Shown piece after piece: positions 1 to 9,497 of a stretch of DNA of 17,889 nucleotides. This DNA is from JAFIHK01 sp041441455 (GTDB taxonomy: Bacteria > Bacteroidota > Bacteroidia > Bacteroidales > UBA932): NCBI GenBank assembly GCA_041441455.1, contig JASDTB010000058.1:1-17889 (forward strand). The letters are read 5' to 3'. Position numbers and translations under genes: made by a program. The stretch's first letter is position 1, and each line of letters begins with the position of its first letter. Below the pieces are notes generated by a model. It had not been told where the DNA came from, searched no databases, and was given only the letters and a program-made list of their open reading frames with translations.

Positions 1-53
1 CCCGACCCTCTGCTTGTAAGGCAGATGCTCTAAACCAACTGAGCTATGCTCCC
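1..53 (-). tRNA. tRNA-Val(TAC), 3' part truncated by window edge
   Basis: Read on the minus strand, the sequence gives an acceptor 5' strand GGGAGCA, a D-stem pair GCTC/GAGC around AGTTGGTTTA, and an anticodon stem TCTGC/GCAGA enclosing the loop CTTACAA. The anticodon is therefore TAC, which reads valine GTA and related codons. The variable loop and the start of the T-arm are present. The rest of the T-arm and the 3' acceptor strand lie beyond position 1, so this is a 5' partial gene. A Bacteroidota-type promoter lies just upstream (86-115). More tRNAs could follow outside the window. Confidence 0.93.
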
Positions 54-85
54 TTAAACAAACCCCTTTTTTGTGTTTGGGAGTG

Positions 86-115
86 CAAAGATAAGCGCAT
101 TTTTTGACTTCCAAA
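86..115 (-). promoter_or_regulatory. Bacteroidota-type promoter of the tRNA-Val gene
   Basis: On the minus strand a TTTG -33 element (complement of 112-115) is followed after 18 bases by TATCTTTG (complement of 86-93). This is an exact match to the Bacteroidota -7 consensus TAnnTTTG. Transcription would start near 79, about 25 bases before the tRNA 5' end at 53. The promoter sits directly behind the folC stop codon, so tRNA transcription need not depend on folC read-through. It is the best two-element promoter in the window. Confidence 0.75.
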
Positions 116-123
116 ATTTTTTT

Positions 124-1407
124 TTACATTTTTTCAAAATATTGAATAGCCTCAGCAACTATAAATGTACTACCCCCGATGAAAAGCATATCTCCCTCTC
201 TCTTGATTGAATAGAAGTATTTAATTCCATCTTCGACAGACGATCTGATCTCACCCTCTAAGCCAACAGATTTACACTTTTCAAATAGCTCATCGGAATC
301 GAGAGCCCTAGAGATATTTGCTTTGGTTATCAAATAATAAGCCTGTTTTGGAAGTAAGCCAACAATCTTTTCTAAATCCTTTTCTGCCACAAAACCCAAC
401 AGAATAAAAAGTCTATCGAACTTCTCTTTCCTCAATTGCGAAAAAACAACTTTTAAACCGTGAGAGTTATGACCTGTATCACAGATAACTTTTGGATCTG
501 CCGAAAGCATCTCCCAACGACCGCGTAAACCAGTACACTTAGCTGCACAAGATAGCCCTGCTCTGATGTTATCATCACTCCAACCCGATGAAGCCAGCCT
601 CAAAAACTTACTGTTTTCCGAAATGAGCGCAAGAGCTGTCAAAACAGTTCTTACGTTTTGATCCTGATACTCCCCTTTTAAATCGAGATTATAATCACTT
701 GCTTTTACATCATGAAATAGATAGTCTTGGGCAAAAACGATCTTAGAGTTACACTCACTAGCCCTCAGTTTAAAGATCTTTTTTGTTGACGGAAGCGCCT
801 CACCAATCACCACAGGCGTGTCTTTTTTAATGATCCCAGCCTTTTCACGAGCAATGTCCCCCAAAGTGTATCCCAAATGCTCACAATGGTCCAACCCAAT
901 GTTTGTAATAACACTCAACAAAGGATTAATTACATTCGTAGAGTCAAGCCTCCCACCAAGACCGGTCTCGATAACTGCAATATCGACCCCACTTTTTGCA
1001 AAATAATCAAAAGCCATTCCAGTAGTGATCTCGAAAAACGATGGTCTCTTCTCAAGAAAATATGGCTTCCACTTTTGAATGAACTCCAAAACATACTCTT
1101 TCGACACCATTTCGCCGTTAATCTTGATTCTTTCGCGGAAATCAACCAAATGTGGAGAGGTATATAGGCCAACTCTCAGCCCCGATTTCATTAAAACCGA
1201 AGCAAGCATATGAGAGACCGAACCCTTTCCGTTTGTACCAGCTATGTGAATGGTGTAAAACCTCTTATGAGGGTGACCAAGCAGCTTGTCGAACTCCTCC
1301 ATTCCTTCGAGCCCTGGCTTGTATGCAACCTTACCAACCTTCTGATATGATGGAAATTGGCTAAAAATAAACTCTAATTCGCTGTCATATAAATCCATCT
1401 CTGCCAT
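124..1407 (-). CDS. folC: FolC: dihydrofolate synthase / folylpolyglutamate synthase
   Basis: This cytoplasmic Mur-ligase-family enzyme adds glutamate, with ATP, to dihydropteroate and/or reduced folates, completing and retaining the cell's folate pool. The 427 residues match the usual FolC length. Visible signatures are the P-loop GTNGKGS (residues 57-63), the following TSPHL...RERI segment, an ETGLGGRLDSTN stretch, the central GLDHCEHLG and KAGIIK motifs, and a C-terminal Mur-ligase domain carrying CDTGHNSHG. The start MAEMDL at 1407 is plausible; a second Met three codons in cannot be excluded. The gene is divergent from purL across 86 bases, which suits two one-carbon/purine genes. I found no exact TAnnTTTG box for folC in that spacer. 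The family can be mono- or bifunctional, and the sequence alone does not decide which. Confidence 0.95.
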   Translation of the reverse strand: MAEMDLYDSELEFIFSQFPSYQKVGKVAYKPGLEGMEEFDKLLGHPHKRFYTIHIAGTNGKGSVSHMLASVLMKSGLRVGLYTSPHLVDFRERIKINGEMVSKEYVLEFIQKWKPYFLEKRPSFFEITTGMAFDYFAKSGVDIAVIETGLGGRLDSTNVINPLLSVITNIGLDHCEHLGYTLGDIAREKAGIIKKDTPVVIGEALPSTKKIFKLRASECNSKIVFAQDYLFHDVKASDYNLDLKGEYQDQNVRTVLTALALISENSKFLRLASSGWSDDNIRAGLSCAAKCTGLRGRWEMLSADPKVICDTGHNSHGLKVVFSQLRKEKFDRLFILLGFVAEKDLEKIVGLLPKQAYYLITKANISRALDSDELFEKCKSVGLEGEIRSSVEDGIKYFYSIKREGDMLFIGGSTFIVAEAIQYFEKM

Positions 1408-1463
1408 ATTGTTAATTTTTATACAAATTTGGTCATTTTATTCAATTATTCATTAAAAAGGGC

Positions 1464-1471
1464 TATTTTTG
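1464..1471 (+). promoter_or_regulatory. Predicted purL -7 promoter box
   Basis: TATTTTTG is an exact match to the Bacteroidota -7 consensus TAnnTTTG, 22 bases before the purL ATG. No good TTTG -33 element lies at the usual distance. The nearest, TTTGG at 1428-1432, is too far upstream. The predicted transcript leader would be only about 16 bases, and no Shine-Dalgarno sequence is apparent. Confidence 0.5.
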
Positions 1472-1493
1472 CGGGCAAATTTTAGCTGAAATT

Positions 1494-4400
1494 ATGATTC
1501 TTTTCTTTCGTGCAGACCAAGGGCCTGTTCTGGCCGTTAAAATTTGTAAACAATTACAAACAAGTGAAACTGACGCCTTAAAATGGCTCTTCGGCAATGC
1601 AGAAATGATTGACAGCAAGTCTGTTCAAGGCATCTTCATTGGCCCAAGAAAAGAGATGATCACCCCATGGAGTACAACTGCCGTGGAGATTACTCAAAAT
1701 ATGAATATCTCTGGAATAGAGAGAATTGAAGAGTTCTTTGAGGTTGAGAGTGAAGTCGCTGAGCACGATAAAATGCTTCAACGCGTCTACAAAGGGCTCG
1801 ATCAAGAGATCTTTACGATCAACAGAGAGCCAGAGCCAGTTTTGGAGATTACAGACATCGCAGCCTACAACGAAAAGGAGGGGTTAGCACTAAACAGCGA
1901 GGAGATCGCCTACTTGGAGGAGCTAAGCAAAAAATTGGGCAGACCTCTCACCGATGGCGAGCTTTTTGGCTTTTCGCAAGTTAACTCGGAGCACTGCCGC
2001 CATAAAATTTTCAACGGAACCTTCATAATTGACGGAGTTGAGATGGAGTCAAGTCTCTTCAAACTCATCAAAAAGACATCCCAAGAGAATCCAAATAGAA
2101 TCGTCTCTGCTTATAAAGACAACTGCGCCTTTGTACAAGGTCCGACAGTTAATATGTTCTATCCGCAAAGCGGAAATAAGCCAGACTTCTTTGTTACAAA
2201 AGAGGAGGAGACGGTAATCTCTCTAAAAGCGGAGACGCATAACTTCCCAACGACAGTGGAGCCTTTCAACGGAGCAGCGACTGGTAGCGGTGGAGAGATT
2301 CGCGACAGAATCGCTGGAGGTAAGGGTTCGTTTCCTGTTGCAGGGACAGCGGTCTATATGACCTCATATCCAAGATTCGATGTTGAAGGTCGCGATTGGG
2401 AGAACACTCCAGAGAGAGATTGGTTATACCAAACACCTCAAGAGATTCTGACTAAAGCATCTAACGGGGCAAGTGATTTTGGAAACAAATTCGGACAAGC
2501 ACTTATCTGCGGTAGTTTACTAACTTTTGAGCACGCAGAAAACTATAAAAACTTTGGTTTCGACAAAGTAATCATGCTCGCAGGAGGTATTGGTTTTGCA
2601 AAGAAGAAATATTCGTTAAAAGATAAGCCAGGTATTGGAGACAAAGTTGTTCTTCTTGGTGGAGACAACTACCGTATTGGAATGGGCGGCGGTGCAGTTT
2701 CTTCAGTTGCAACTGGAGAATTCGACAACTCAATCGAGCTGAATGCTATTCAGAGATCGAATCCAGAGATGCAAAAGAGAGTATACAACGCTCTGAGAAC
2801 TCTTGCTGAAGGTGATAAAAACACAATCATCTCTGTCCACGACCATGGTGCTGGTGGACACCTAAACTGTCTATCCGAACTTGTTGAGGAGACCGGAGGT
2901 GACATCGACATTAGCAAATTGCCTGTAGGCGACCCTACTCTATCTGCAAAAGAGATTATCGGAAACGAAAGTCAAGAGAGAATGGGGCTTGTTATGAAGC
3001 AAGAGGATGTGCAAGAGCTAAAAGAGATTGCAGAGCGCGAAAGAGCTCCAATGTACGTAATTGGAGAGACAACAGGTAAGGGCAATTTTACTCTTGAGAA
3101 TAAGCAGAATGGTGAAAAGCCAATTGATCTCAAACTCGAAGATATGTTTGGCTCTGCTCCTAAGACAATTATGGAGGACAGATCGGTTAAAGACAGACTT
3201 GATCCTTTAGAATATGATGTTGATGATGTTGAGTATTATTTGGAGCAGGTGATGCAGCTTGAGTCTGTTGCTTGTAAAGATTGGCTCACGAATAAGGTCG
3301 ACAGATCTGTCAGCGGACTGGTTGCTTGTCAGCAGACAACTGGAGAGATTCAACTTCCATTGAACAACCTGGGAGCAACAGCTATTAGTTATATCGACAA
3401 AGAGGGAATAGCAACCTCAATCGGCCACGCTCCTGCTGCTGCCATCATCAATCCCGAAGCTGGAAGCCGTCTGGCAATTGCTGAGTCATTGACAAATCTT
3501 GTCTGGGCTCCAGTTGAAGATGGAATCAAAGGGGTCTCCCTCTCTGCAAACTGGATGTGGCCTTGCCGTAACCTAGGCGAAGATGCTCGTCTCTACAAAG
3601 CAGTAAAAGCGGCTAGTGATTTTGCGATTGAACTAGGGATCAACATTCCAACAGGAAAAGACTCTATGTCAATGACACAAAAGTATCCAGATGGCGAAAA
3701 GGTGCTCTCTCCTGGTACTTTAATCGTCTCAACTGTTGCTCAATGCAAAGATGTCTATAAAATTGTTCGTCCCGATCTAAAACATATAGAAGATTCTGTC
3801 ATCACATACATCCCATTCGATTTTATTGACTCCGACACATTTGCACTTGGCGGTTCTGCCTTTGCACAAGTGACCAATCAACTTGGAAATGAGTCTGTAG
3901 ACGTTAAAAATGGCAATTATTTCGTTGAGTGTTTTGAGGCTGTTCAAAAGATGGTCGAAAATAAATTGGTTCTTGCAGGTCACGATATCTCTGCAGGCGG
4001 TCTGGTTACTGCTCTAATGGAGATGTGCTATCCAAGCACTAAGGGAGGAATCGTTGCAGACCTTACCTCTCTAGGCGAAAAGGATTCAGTAAGGGTACTT
4101 TTCTCAGAGATGCCAGGTGTTGTTTTGCAAATCAACCGTAAAGATGTCGATAATGTAAGCTCAATTGCTAAAGAGTTTGGAGTTAAATTATATCAGATTG
4201 GAACTTACTCATCTGAAAGAACATTGGAGATCAAGAACTTCAAATCTAACTACTCATTCGATATAGACCAATATCGTGAACTTTGGTTCCGCACATCATA
4301 TCTATTTGACATTCGTCAAGTTGGTGAAAAATTAGCGACCGAAAGGTTTGAAAATTTCTCTAAACAACCACTATTCTACGACTTCCCAGCAAATTTCAAA

Positions 4401-5192
4401 GGAAAGTTATCTGATTATTCATTAGATAGTTCAAATACTCCAGTTGCAGCAATTATTCGCGAGAAGGGGTCAAATGGCGATAGAGAGATGGCTTGGGCAC
4501 TTCACCTAGCTGGCTTCAAAGTTAAAGATGTGCATATGACCGACTTGATTAGCGGCAGGGAGACTCTTGAGGATGTGAGAATTATAGTCTTTGTTGGAGG
4601 ATTCTCTAATGCAGACACCTTGGGCTCTGCAAAAGGTTGGGCTGGTGCTTTCTTGTACAACGAAAAGGCAAAGAGCGCAATAGAGAAGTTCTATTCACGT
4701 AAAGACACAATGAGTCTTGGTGTTTGTAACGGTTGTCAATTAATGGCAGAGCTTGGCTTTGTAACTCCAGACAACAGAGAGATCTCACCAAAAATGGTTC
4801 ACAATAATAGCCATAAATACGAGAGTGCCTTCGTAGGTGTCTCTATTGAAAAATCTCCTTCAATCATGCTTTCGACCTTAGAGGGAAGCAAACTTGGTAT
4901 TTGGGTAGCTCACGGTGAAGGTAAGTTCACATTCCCTCAATCTATCGACAAATACAATGTTGCTGTGAGATACAACTACAACGACTACCCAGCTAATCCA
5001 AATGGATCGCCAGAAGGAATTGCAGGCGTATGTAGCAATGATGGTCGTCACCTAGCGATGATGCCTCACCCAGAAAGATGTTTAAGACCTTACAACTGGG
5101 CTTACTACGCTCCTGAAAGACCAAATGACGAAATCACACCATGGATCGAGATGTTCATCAATGCTAAAAACTGGCTGTTGAACAACCAATAA
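1494..5192 (+). CDS. purL: PurL: phosphoribosylformylglycinamidine synthase, single-chain form
   Basis: This enzyme catalyses the fourth step of de novo purine synthesis: ATP-dependent conversion of FGAR plus glutamine to FGAM. At 1232 residues it is the large form, with the glutaminase fused to the synthetase. Order: N-terminal PurS-like domain (from MILFFRAD), the conserved FSQVNSEHCRHK linker/active-site region (about residues 163-174), two AIRS-like ATP domains (LKAETHNFPTTVEPFNGAATGSGG, later GHDISAGGLVTAL), then a class I glutamine amidotransferase domain. The amidotransferase triad is visible as Cys1078 in GVCNGCQ, and His1192 and Glu1194 in PHPERC. All catalytic landmarks are intact. 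It is divergent from folC and followed after 78 bases by the PIN-PhoH gene. I saw no terminator behind it, so read-through is possible. Confidence 0.98.
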   Translation: MILFFRADQGPVLAVKICKQLQTSETDALKWLFGNAEMIDSKSVQGIFIGPRKEMITPWSTTAVEITQNMNISGIERIEEFFEVESEVAEHDKMLQRVYKGLDQEIFTINREPEPVLEITDIAAYNEKEGLALNSEEIAYLEELSKKLGRPLTDGELFGFSQVNSEHCRHKIFNGTFIIDGVEMESSLFKLIKKTSQENPNRIVSAYKDNCAFVQGPTVNMFYPQSGNKPDFFVTKEEETVISLKAETHNFPTTVEPFNGAATGSGGEIRDRIAGGKGSFPVAGTAVYMTSYPRFDVEGRDWENTPERDWLYQTPQEILTKASNGASDFGNKFGQALICGSLLTFEHAENYKNFGFDKVIMLAGGIGFAKKKYSLKDKPGIGDKVVLLGGDNYRIGMGGGAVSSVATGEFDNSIELNAIQRSNPEMQKRVYNALRTLAEGDKNTIISVHDHGAGGHLNCLSELVEETGGDIDISKLPVGDPTLSAKEIIGNESQERMGLVMKQEDVQELKEIAERERAPMYVIGETTGKGNFTLENKQNGEKPIDLKLEDMFGSAPKTIMEDRSVKDRLDPLEYDVDDVEYYLEQVMQLESVACKDWLTNKVDRSVSGLVACQQTTGEIQLPLNNLGATAISYIDKEGIATSIGHAPAAAIINPEAGSRLAIAESLTNLVWAPVEDGIKGVSLSANWMWPCRNLGEDARLYKAVKAASDFAIELGINIPTGKDSMSMTQKYPDGEKVLSPGTLIVSTVAQCKDVYKIVRPDLKHIEDSVITYIPFDFIDSDTFALGGSAFAQVTNQLGNESVDVKNGNYFVECFEAVQKMVENKLVLAGHDISAGGLVTALMEMCYPSTKGGIVADLTSLGEKDSVRVLFSEMPGVVLQINRKDVDNVSSIAKEFGVKLYQIGTYSSERTLEIKNFKSNYSFDIDQYRELWFRTSYLFDIRQVGEKLATERFENFSKQPLFYDFPANFKGKLSDYSLDSSNTPVAAIIREKGSNGDREMAWALHLAGFKVKDVHMTDLISGRETLEDVRIIVFVGGFSNADTLGSAKGWAGAFLYNEKAKSAIEKFYSRKDTMSLGVCNGCQLMAELGFVTPDNREISPKMVHNNSHKYESAFVGVSIEKSPSIMLSTLEGSKLGIWVAHGEGKFTFPQSIDKYNVAVRYNYNDYPANPNGSPEGIAGVCSNDGRHLAMMPHPERCLRPYNWAYYAPERPNDEITPWIEMFINAKNWLLNNQ

Positions 5193-5270
5193 AGTTGAGT
5201 TTTGGTGTAGTTTTTGAGTTTAGTGATGAAAAGATTAGTTATATTTACTGAATCATAAACTTGTATAATC
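5193..5270 (+). promoter_or_regulatory. purL-phoH spacer with a weak promoter candidate
   Basis: The 78-base spacer shows no terminator hairpin. TATATTTA (5240-5247) matches the -7 consensus TAnnTTTG at all but the last base. TTTG lies at 5213-5216, a slightly long 23 bases upstream. This could drive phoH separately, or phoH may be read through from purL. It is a weak call. Confidence 0.25.
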
Positions 5271-6608
5271 ATGGCTAAACTACCTAAAATTTTCGTGTTG
5301 GATACAAATGTTATTTTGCACGATTTCCGCGCTATTTATAATTTTCAGGAAAACGACATCGTAATTCCAATTGCTGTGCTCGAAGAGTTGGACAAATTCA
5401 AGAAGGGGAATGAGGCTATAAACTTCAATGCGAGAGAGTTTGTGAGAGAGATGGATAAAATAACAGACAACAGACTGTTCGACAAAGGGGTAAGTCTGGG
5501 AAAAGGTAAAGGGACTCTTAAGATAGAACTTGGAAAACCATTCCCTCAAAAGATGTTGGAATCGTTTTTCGAAGACACTCAGGATCATAGAATACTTGCG
5601 ACAACTCAATGGGTAAAAGACAATAATCCCGAAAGGATTGTAGCGTTGGTTACAAAAGATGTAAATCTGAGAATGAAGGCGAAAGCACTTCACCTCTTTG
5701 CACAAGATTATCTCACCGATAAGATTAAAGAAGAGAGAGTAGAGAACATTAAAAAAGAGGTGATTGTAATCAAAGATATGCCTCAAAATCAGGTAGACAG
5801 AATGTTTTACGACGAGAATGGAGTCTCAATCAATGAGTTGAAACTCAAAACACCTCCGTGCAACCAACTCTACATTCTCAAAAACGGCAAAAACAACTCC
5901 CAAGCCCTTGCAAGATACAATCACACAACAAAAAGTCTAGTCGGAGTCAAAAGAATCAACGCATACGGAATAGAACCACGCAACGAAGAGCAGACATTTG
6001 CAATCGATGCACTGTTGAATCCGGAGATAAAGCTAGTCTCCCTTACTGGTACAGCAGGAACAGGAAAGACGATCCTTGCACTTGCTGCAGCATTAGCACA
6101 AGAGCAACAATACGACCAAATACTCCTCTCCCGCCCCGTTATTCCATTGCAAAACCAAGATATGGGATTCCTGCCTGGAGATATCAAAGAGAAACTAGGT
6201 CCATACATGCTCCCACTGTATGACAATCTTGCTGTCATTAAAAAATGTTTCAAATCAACCAGTCGCGAGGCAGTGAGAATCGAGGAGATGTTGAAAAACG
6301 AAAAGCTACTCATCTCCCCTCTTGCATACATCCGCGGCCGAAGTCTATCTAATGTCTTCTTTATTGTCGATGAGGCACAAAATCTGACTCCACACGAAGT
6401 GAAGACAATTATCACTCGAGCAGGTGAAGGCACCAAACTCGTCTTCACCGGAGACATCCACCAAATCGACTCTCCATACCTCGATATTCACTCCAACGGA
6501 CTTACTCACTTAGGGGAGAAACTATATGGCCAAGAGATCTTTGCACACATCAACCTAATTCGTGGCGAACGTAGCGAATTGTCTGAGCTTGCAGGCAAGC
6601 TTTTATAA
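5271..6608 (+). CDS. PhoH-family ATPase with N-terminal PIN domain (PhoH2/YlaK type)
   Basis: This is a two-domain cytoplasmic protein of 445 residues, a normal length for PIN-PhoH fusions. The N-terminal PIN nuclease fold begins KIFVLDTNVILHD, with acidic metal-ligand candidates Asp11 and Glu38 (LEELD). The C-terminal half is the PhoH P-loop ATPase, with Walker A GTAGTGKT (residues 260-267), Walker B VDEAQN (DEAQ at 367-370) and the family segment FTGDIHQID. Characterised actinobacterial PhoH2 proteins show RNA-unwinding and ribonuclease activity, so an RNA-processing role is inferred here. The physiological role in Bacteroidota is not evident from the sequence. There is no small antitoxin-like gene upstream. 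The start MAKLPKIF immediately precedes the PIN core strand. Confidence 0.93.
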   Translation: MAKLPKIFVLDTNVILHDFRAIYNFQENDIVIPIAVLEELDKFKKGNEAINFNAREFVREMDKITDNRLFDKGVSLGKGKGTLKIELGKPFPQKMLESFFEDTQDHRILATTQWVKDNNPERIVALVTKDVNLRMKAKALHLFAQDYLTDKIKEERVENIKKEVIVIKDMPQNQVDRMFYDENGVSINELKLKTPPCNQLYILKNGKNNSQALARYNHTTKSLVGVKRINAYGIEPRNEEQTFAIDALLNPEIKLVSLTGTAGTGKTILALAAALAQEQQYDQILLSRPVIPLQNQDMGFLPGDIKEKLGPYMLPLYDNLAVIKKCFKSTSREAVRIEEMLKNEKLLISPLAYIRGRSLSNVFFIVDEAQNLTPHEVKTIITRAGEGTKLVFTGDIHQIDSPYLDIHSNGLTHLGEKLYGQEIFAHINLIRGERSELSELAGKLL

Positions 6609-6619
6609 GATTTTTTTAT

Positions 6620-6651
6620 TATATTTGCACCCCCTATAAATATTGCAATAT
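6620..6651 (+). promoter_or_regulatory. ppdK -7 box and adjoining 12-bp palindrome
   Basis: TATATTTG (6620-6627) matches TAnnTTTG exactly, 48 bases before the ppdK ATG and only 12 bases after the phoH stop. The -33 region is just T-rich. A perfect 12-base palindrome, ATATTGCAATAT (6640-6651), falls at or just after the expected start of transcription near 6634. It could be an operator or a short mRNA hairpin; nothing else identifies a regulator. Confidence 0.55.
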
Positions 6652-6674
6652 AAACCAACAACATTATAAAATTT

Positions 6675-9392
6675 ATGTCAGAAATTAAGAGAGTTTACTT
6701 CTTTGGCGGCAAAACTGCTGACGGAGACGGCTCAATGAAGAATTTGCTCGGCGGAAAAGGTGCTAACCTTGCCGAGATGTGCATGCTGGGAATTCCTGTC
6801 CCTGCCGGTTTTACAATCACTACTGATTGTTGCGTTGAATACTACAAAAACAACTGCGAGTATCCAGCTCCATTGTTCGACGAGGTTAAAGCAGCTATTG
6901 CTAAAACCGAAGAGGTAATGAACATGAAGTTCGGTGACAGCGAGAATCCACTTCTCATCTCTTGCCGTTCTGGTGCAAGAAGCTCTATGCCTGGTATGAT
7001 GGAGACAGTTCTTAACATCGGTCTTTGCTCAGCAACTATTCCTGGCTTGGTTAAAAAGACAGGTAACCCACGTTTTGTGTACGATGCATACCGTCGTCTC
7101 ATCATGATGTACTCTGATGTTGTAATGGAAAAAGCAGAAGGCATCGAGCCAGAAGAGGGAAAAGGTATCCGCGTACAGCTAGACAGAATGCTTCACGATG
7201 TGAAGTCTAAAAAAGGCTACAAGAGCGATACAGACCTTACAGCTGAAGACCTTATCGAACTTTGCGAAGCTTTCAAAGTAAGAGTTAAAGAGGTATTAGG
7301 CAAACCTTTCCCAGACGATGCAATTGAGCAACTTTGGGGTGGTATTGGCGCAGTATTCAAATCATGGAATGGTAAGAGAGCAATTTCGTACCGTCGTATC
7401 GAAAATATCCCAGATGAGTGGGGAACAGCTGTAAACGTACAAGCAATGGTGTTTGGTAACATGGGTGACAACTCTGCAACAGGAGTAGCTTTCTCACGTA
7501 ACCCTGCAACTGGCGAAGGTAAATTCTATGGCGAGTGGTTGATCAATGCTCAAGGTGAAGACGTTGTAGCAGGTATCCGCACTCCAAATCCGCTTAATGA
7601 AGCTACTAAAAACGATCAAAATAAACATCTTCCATCTCTAGAAACTGCAATGCCTGTAGTTTACAAAGAGCTTGACGAGATCCAAAAGAGACTTGAAAAA
7701 CACTTCCGCGATATGCAAGATATCGAGTTCACCATTCAAGATGGTAAACTTTGGATGCTTCAGTGCCGCGTAGGTAAGAGAACAGGTGTTGCTGCTCTTA
7801 ACATGGCTATGGATATGCTTCACGAAGGTCTTATCGATGAGAAGACAGCAGTGATGAGAGTTAATCCTATCCAGTTAGACGAACTTCTTCACCCAATCCT
7901 CGATCCTAAGTCTGAAAAAGCAGCTACTGTAATAGCAAAAGGTCTTCCTGCAGGTCCTGGTGGATCAGTTGGACAAATCGTTTTCACTGCAGAAGATGCT
8001 GTTGAATGGAATGCAAAAGGTAAAAAAGTTATCCTTGTTCGCGAAGAGACAAATCCAGAAGACGTAGAAGGTATGCGTGCTGCTGACGGTCTATTGACTG
8101 CTCGTGGTGGTATGACTTCTCACGCTGCTCTTGTAGCTCGTGGTTGGGGTAAATGCTGTATCGTAGGTTGCGACGCAGTTCACCTAAATGTTCATGCAAA
8201 AGTTCTTACAATCAATGGAAAGAACTACAACGAGGGAGATTGGTTCAGCTTAAATGGTAGCAAAGGTTTCGTTTACGACTGTGCTATTGACACTATGGAC
8301 GCTTCTGAAAACCCACGCTTTGTTGAGTACATGAAGATTGTTGACAAATATAGAGTTCTAGGTGTTCGTACAAATGCTGACACTCCAGAAGATGCACAAA
8401 ATGCAATCAACTTCGGAGCTGAAGGTATTGGTCTATTCCGTATCGAGCACATGTTCTATGGTGCTAACTCAGAAATGCCACTTTCTAAACTTCGTAAGAT
8501 GATTCTTTCGAAATCTGAGGCAGAGAGAGTAAATGCACTTAGCGAACTAGAGCCATACGTAAAAGAGGCAGTTAAAGGTACAATGAAGGTAATGAACGGC
8601 AAACCTGTTACATTCCGTCTTCTTGACCCACCTTTGCATGAGTTCGTTCCTCAAACAACTGAGAAACAACGCGAACTTGCTGAATCTTTGAACATCACTT
8701 TAGAAGAGATCCAAAAACGTGGCGAGTCACTTCACGAAGTTAACCCTATGATGGGTCACCGTGGTGTTCGTCTTGGTATCACATATCCAGAAATTTCTGA
8801 AATGCAATTCAGAGCTATCTTCGATGCAACTGTTGAGTTGATGAAAGAGGGCTTCGAACCACAACCAGAGATCATGGTTCCTGTAACTGTAACAGTTAAA
8901 GAACTTGACAACCAAAAAGTTATTTGCGACAGAGTTCACGCAGAAGCTGAAAGAAAGAGCGGTCTTAAGATCTCTTACCTATATGGTACTATGATCGAGA
9001 TTCCTAGAGCAGCTATCATCGCTGACGAAATGGCTCAAACAGCTCAATTCTTCTCATTCGGTACAAATGACCTAACTCAGATGACTTTCGGTTTCTCTCG
9101 TGACGATATCGGAGCTTTCATGGGTGATTACCTAGGTAAGAAGATTCTTCCTGCTGATCCATTCCAAACTCTAGATCAAAATACAGTTGGTAAACTTGTT
9201 GAGATGGGTATCAAAGGTGGTCGTAGCACAAATGCCAAACTAAAAATTGGTATCTGCGGTGAGCACGGTGGTGATCCAGAATCTGTAGAGTTCTGCCATA
9301 GAATCGGAATGAACTATGTTTCATGTTCTCCATTCCGCGTTCCAATCGCAAGACTTGCAGCAGCACAAGCAGCAATCAAAGAATACAAATAG
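6675..9392 (+). CDS. ppdK: PpdK: pyruvate, phosphate dikinase
   Basis: PpdK interconverts pyruvate + ATP + Pi with PEP + AMP + PPi. In anaerobes it serves as a PPi-linked glycolytic or gluconeogenic enzyme. The 905 residues fit the family. The N-terminal nucleotide-binding domain opens FGGKTADGDGSMKNLLGGKGANLAEM and contains SCRSGARSSMPGMMETVLN. The swivelling phosphohistidine domain carries GGMTSHAALVARGWGK, with catalytic His483. The C-terminal PEP/pyruvate barrel carries GTMIEIPRAA, FSFGTNDLTQM and GICGEHGGDPES, with the conserved Cys861. All key residues are present. It uses CGT, GGT and CTT codons far more than neighbours, which prefer AGA, suggesting strong expression. It has its own promoter box (6620-6627) and a strong terminator behind it, so it is probably monocistronic. 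I see no linked regulatory kinase gene. Confidence 0.98.
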   Translation: MSEIKRVYFFGGKTADGDGSMKNLLGGKGANLAEMCMLGIPVPAGFTITTDCCVEYYKNNCEYPAPLFDEVKAAIAKTEEVMNMKFGDSENPLLISCRSGARSSMPGMMETVLNIGLCSATIPGLVKKTGNPRFVYDAYRRLIMMYSDVVMEKAEGIEPEEGKGIRVQLDRMLHDVKSKKGYKSDTDLTAEDLIELCEAFKVRVKEVLGKPFPDDAIEQLWGGIGAVFKSWNGKRAISYRRIENIPDEWGTAVNVQAMVFGNMGDNSATGVAFSRNPATGEGKFYGEWLINAQGEDVVAGIRTPNPLNEATKNDQNKHLPSLETAMPVVYKELDEIQKRLEKHFRDMQDIEFTIQDGKLWMLQCRVGKRTGVAALNMAMDMLHEGLIDEKTAVMRVNPIQLDELLHPILDPKSEKAATVIAKGLPAGPGGSVGQIVFTAEDAVEWNAKGKKVILVREETNPEDVEGMRAADGLLTARGGMTSHAALVARGWGKCCIVGCDAVHLNVHAKVLTINGKNYNEGDWFSLNGSKGFVYDCAIDTMDASENPRFVEYMKIVDKYRVLGVRTNADTPEDAQNAINFGAEGIGLFRIEHMFYGANSEMPLSKLRKMILSKSEAERVNALSELEPYVKEAVKGTMKVMNGKPVTFRLLDPPLHEFVPQTTEKQRELAESLNITLEEIQKRGESLHEVNPMMGHRGVRLGITYPEISEMQFRAIFDATVELMKEGFEPQPEIMVPVTVTVKELDNQKVICDRVHAEAERKSGLKISYLYGTMIEIPRAAIIADEMAQTAQFFSFGTNDLTQMTFGFSRDDIGAFMGDYLGKKILPADPFQTLDQNTVGKLVEMGIKGGRSTNAKLKIGICGEHGGDPESVEFCHRIGMNYVSCSPFRVPIARLAAAQAAIKEYK

Positions 9393-9417
9393 CCAATACT
9401 ATTCTTTAAATAGTTCC

Positions 9418-9455
9418 AAAAGGCAGACTAGTCTCAAGATTAGTCTGCTTTTTTA
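9418..9455 (+). terminator. Rho-independent terminator of ppdK
   Basis: The 8-base arms GCAGACTA (9423-9430) and TAGTCTGC (9441-9448) pair perfectly around a 10-base loop and are followed at once by TTTTTT. An A-run before the stem would extend it with the T-run. It begins about 25 bases after the ppdK stop. A smaller 6-bp hairpin, ACTATT/AATAGT (9398-9403/9409-9414), precedes it. Confidence 0.88.
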
Positions 9456-9497
9456 TATAATTCCCACTAAAAAATTAAGTGATTGTTGAAAAAAACA

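Noticed and set aside
5280..5786. Minus-strand open frame (168 codons) opposite the PIN domain
   Set aside because: It is antisense to the PIN-domain coding sequence and its composition is consistent with a reverse-complement shadow.
5921..6457. Long minus-strand open frame (178 codons) inside the PIN-PhoH gene
   Set aside because: It is antisense to an intact, motif-bearing P-loop ATPase domain, and its translation shows no protein-like features.
5271..6608. PIN domain as a toxin of a toxin-antitoxin pair
   Set aside because: The PIN domain is fused to a full PhoH ATPase, and the upstream 78 bases contain no antitoxin-sized gene.
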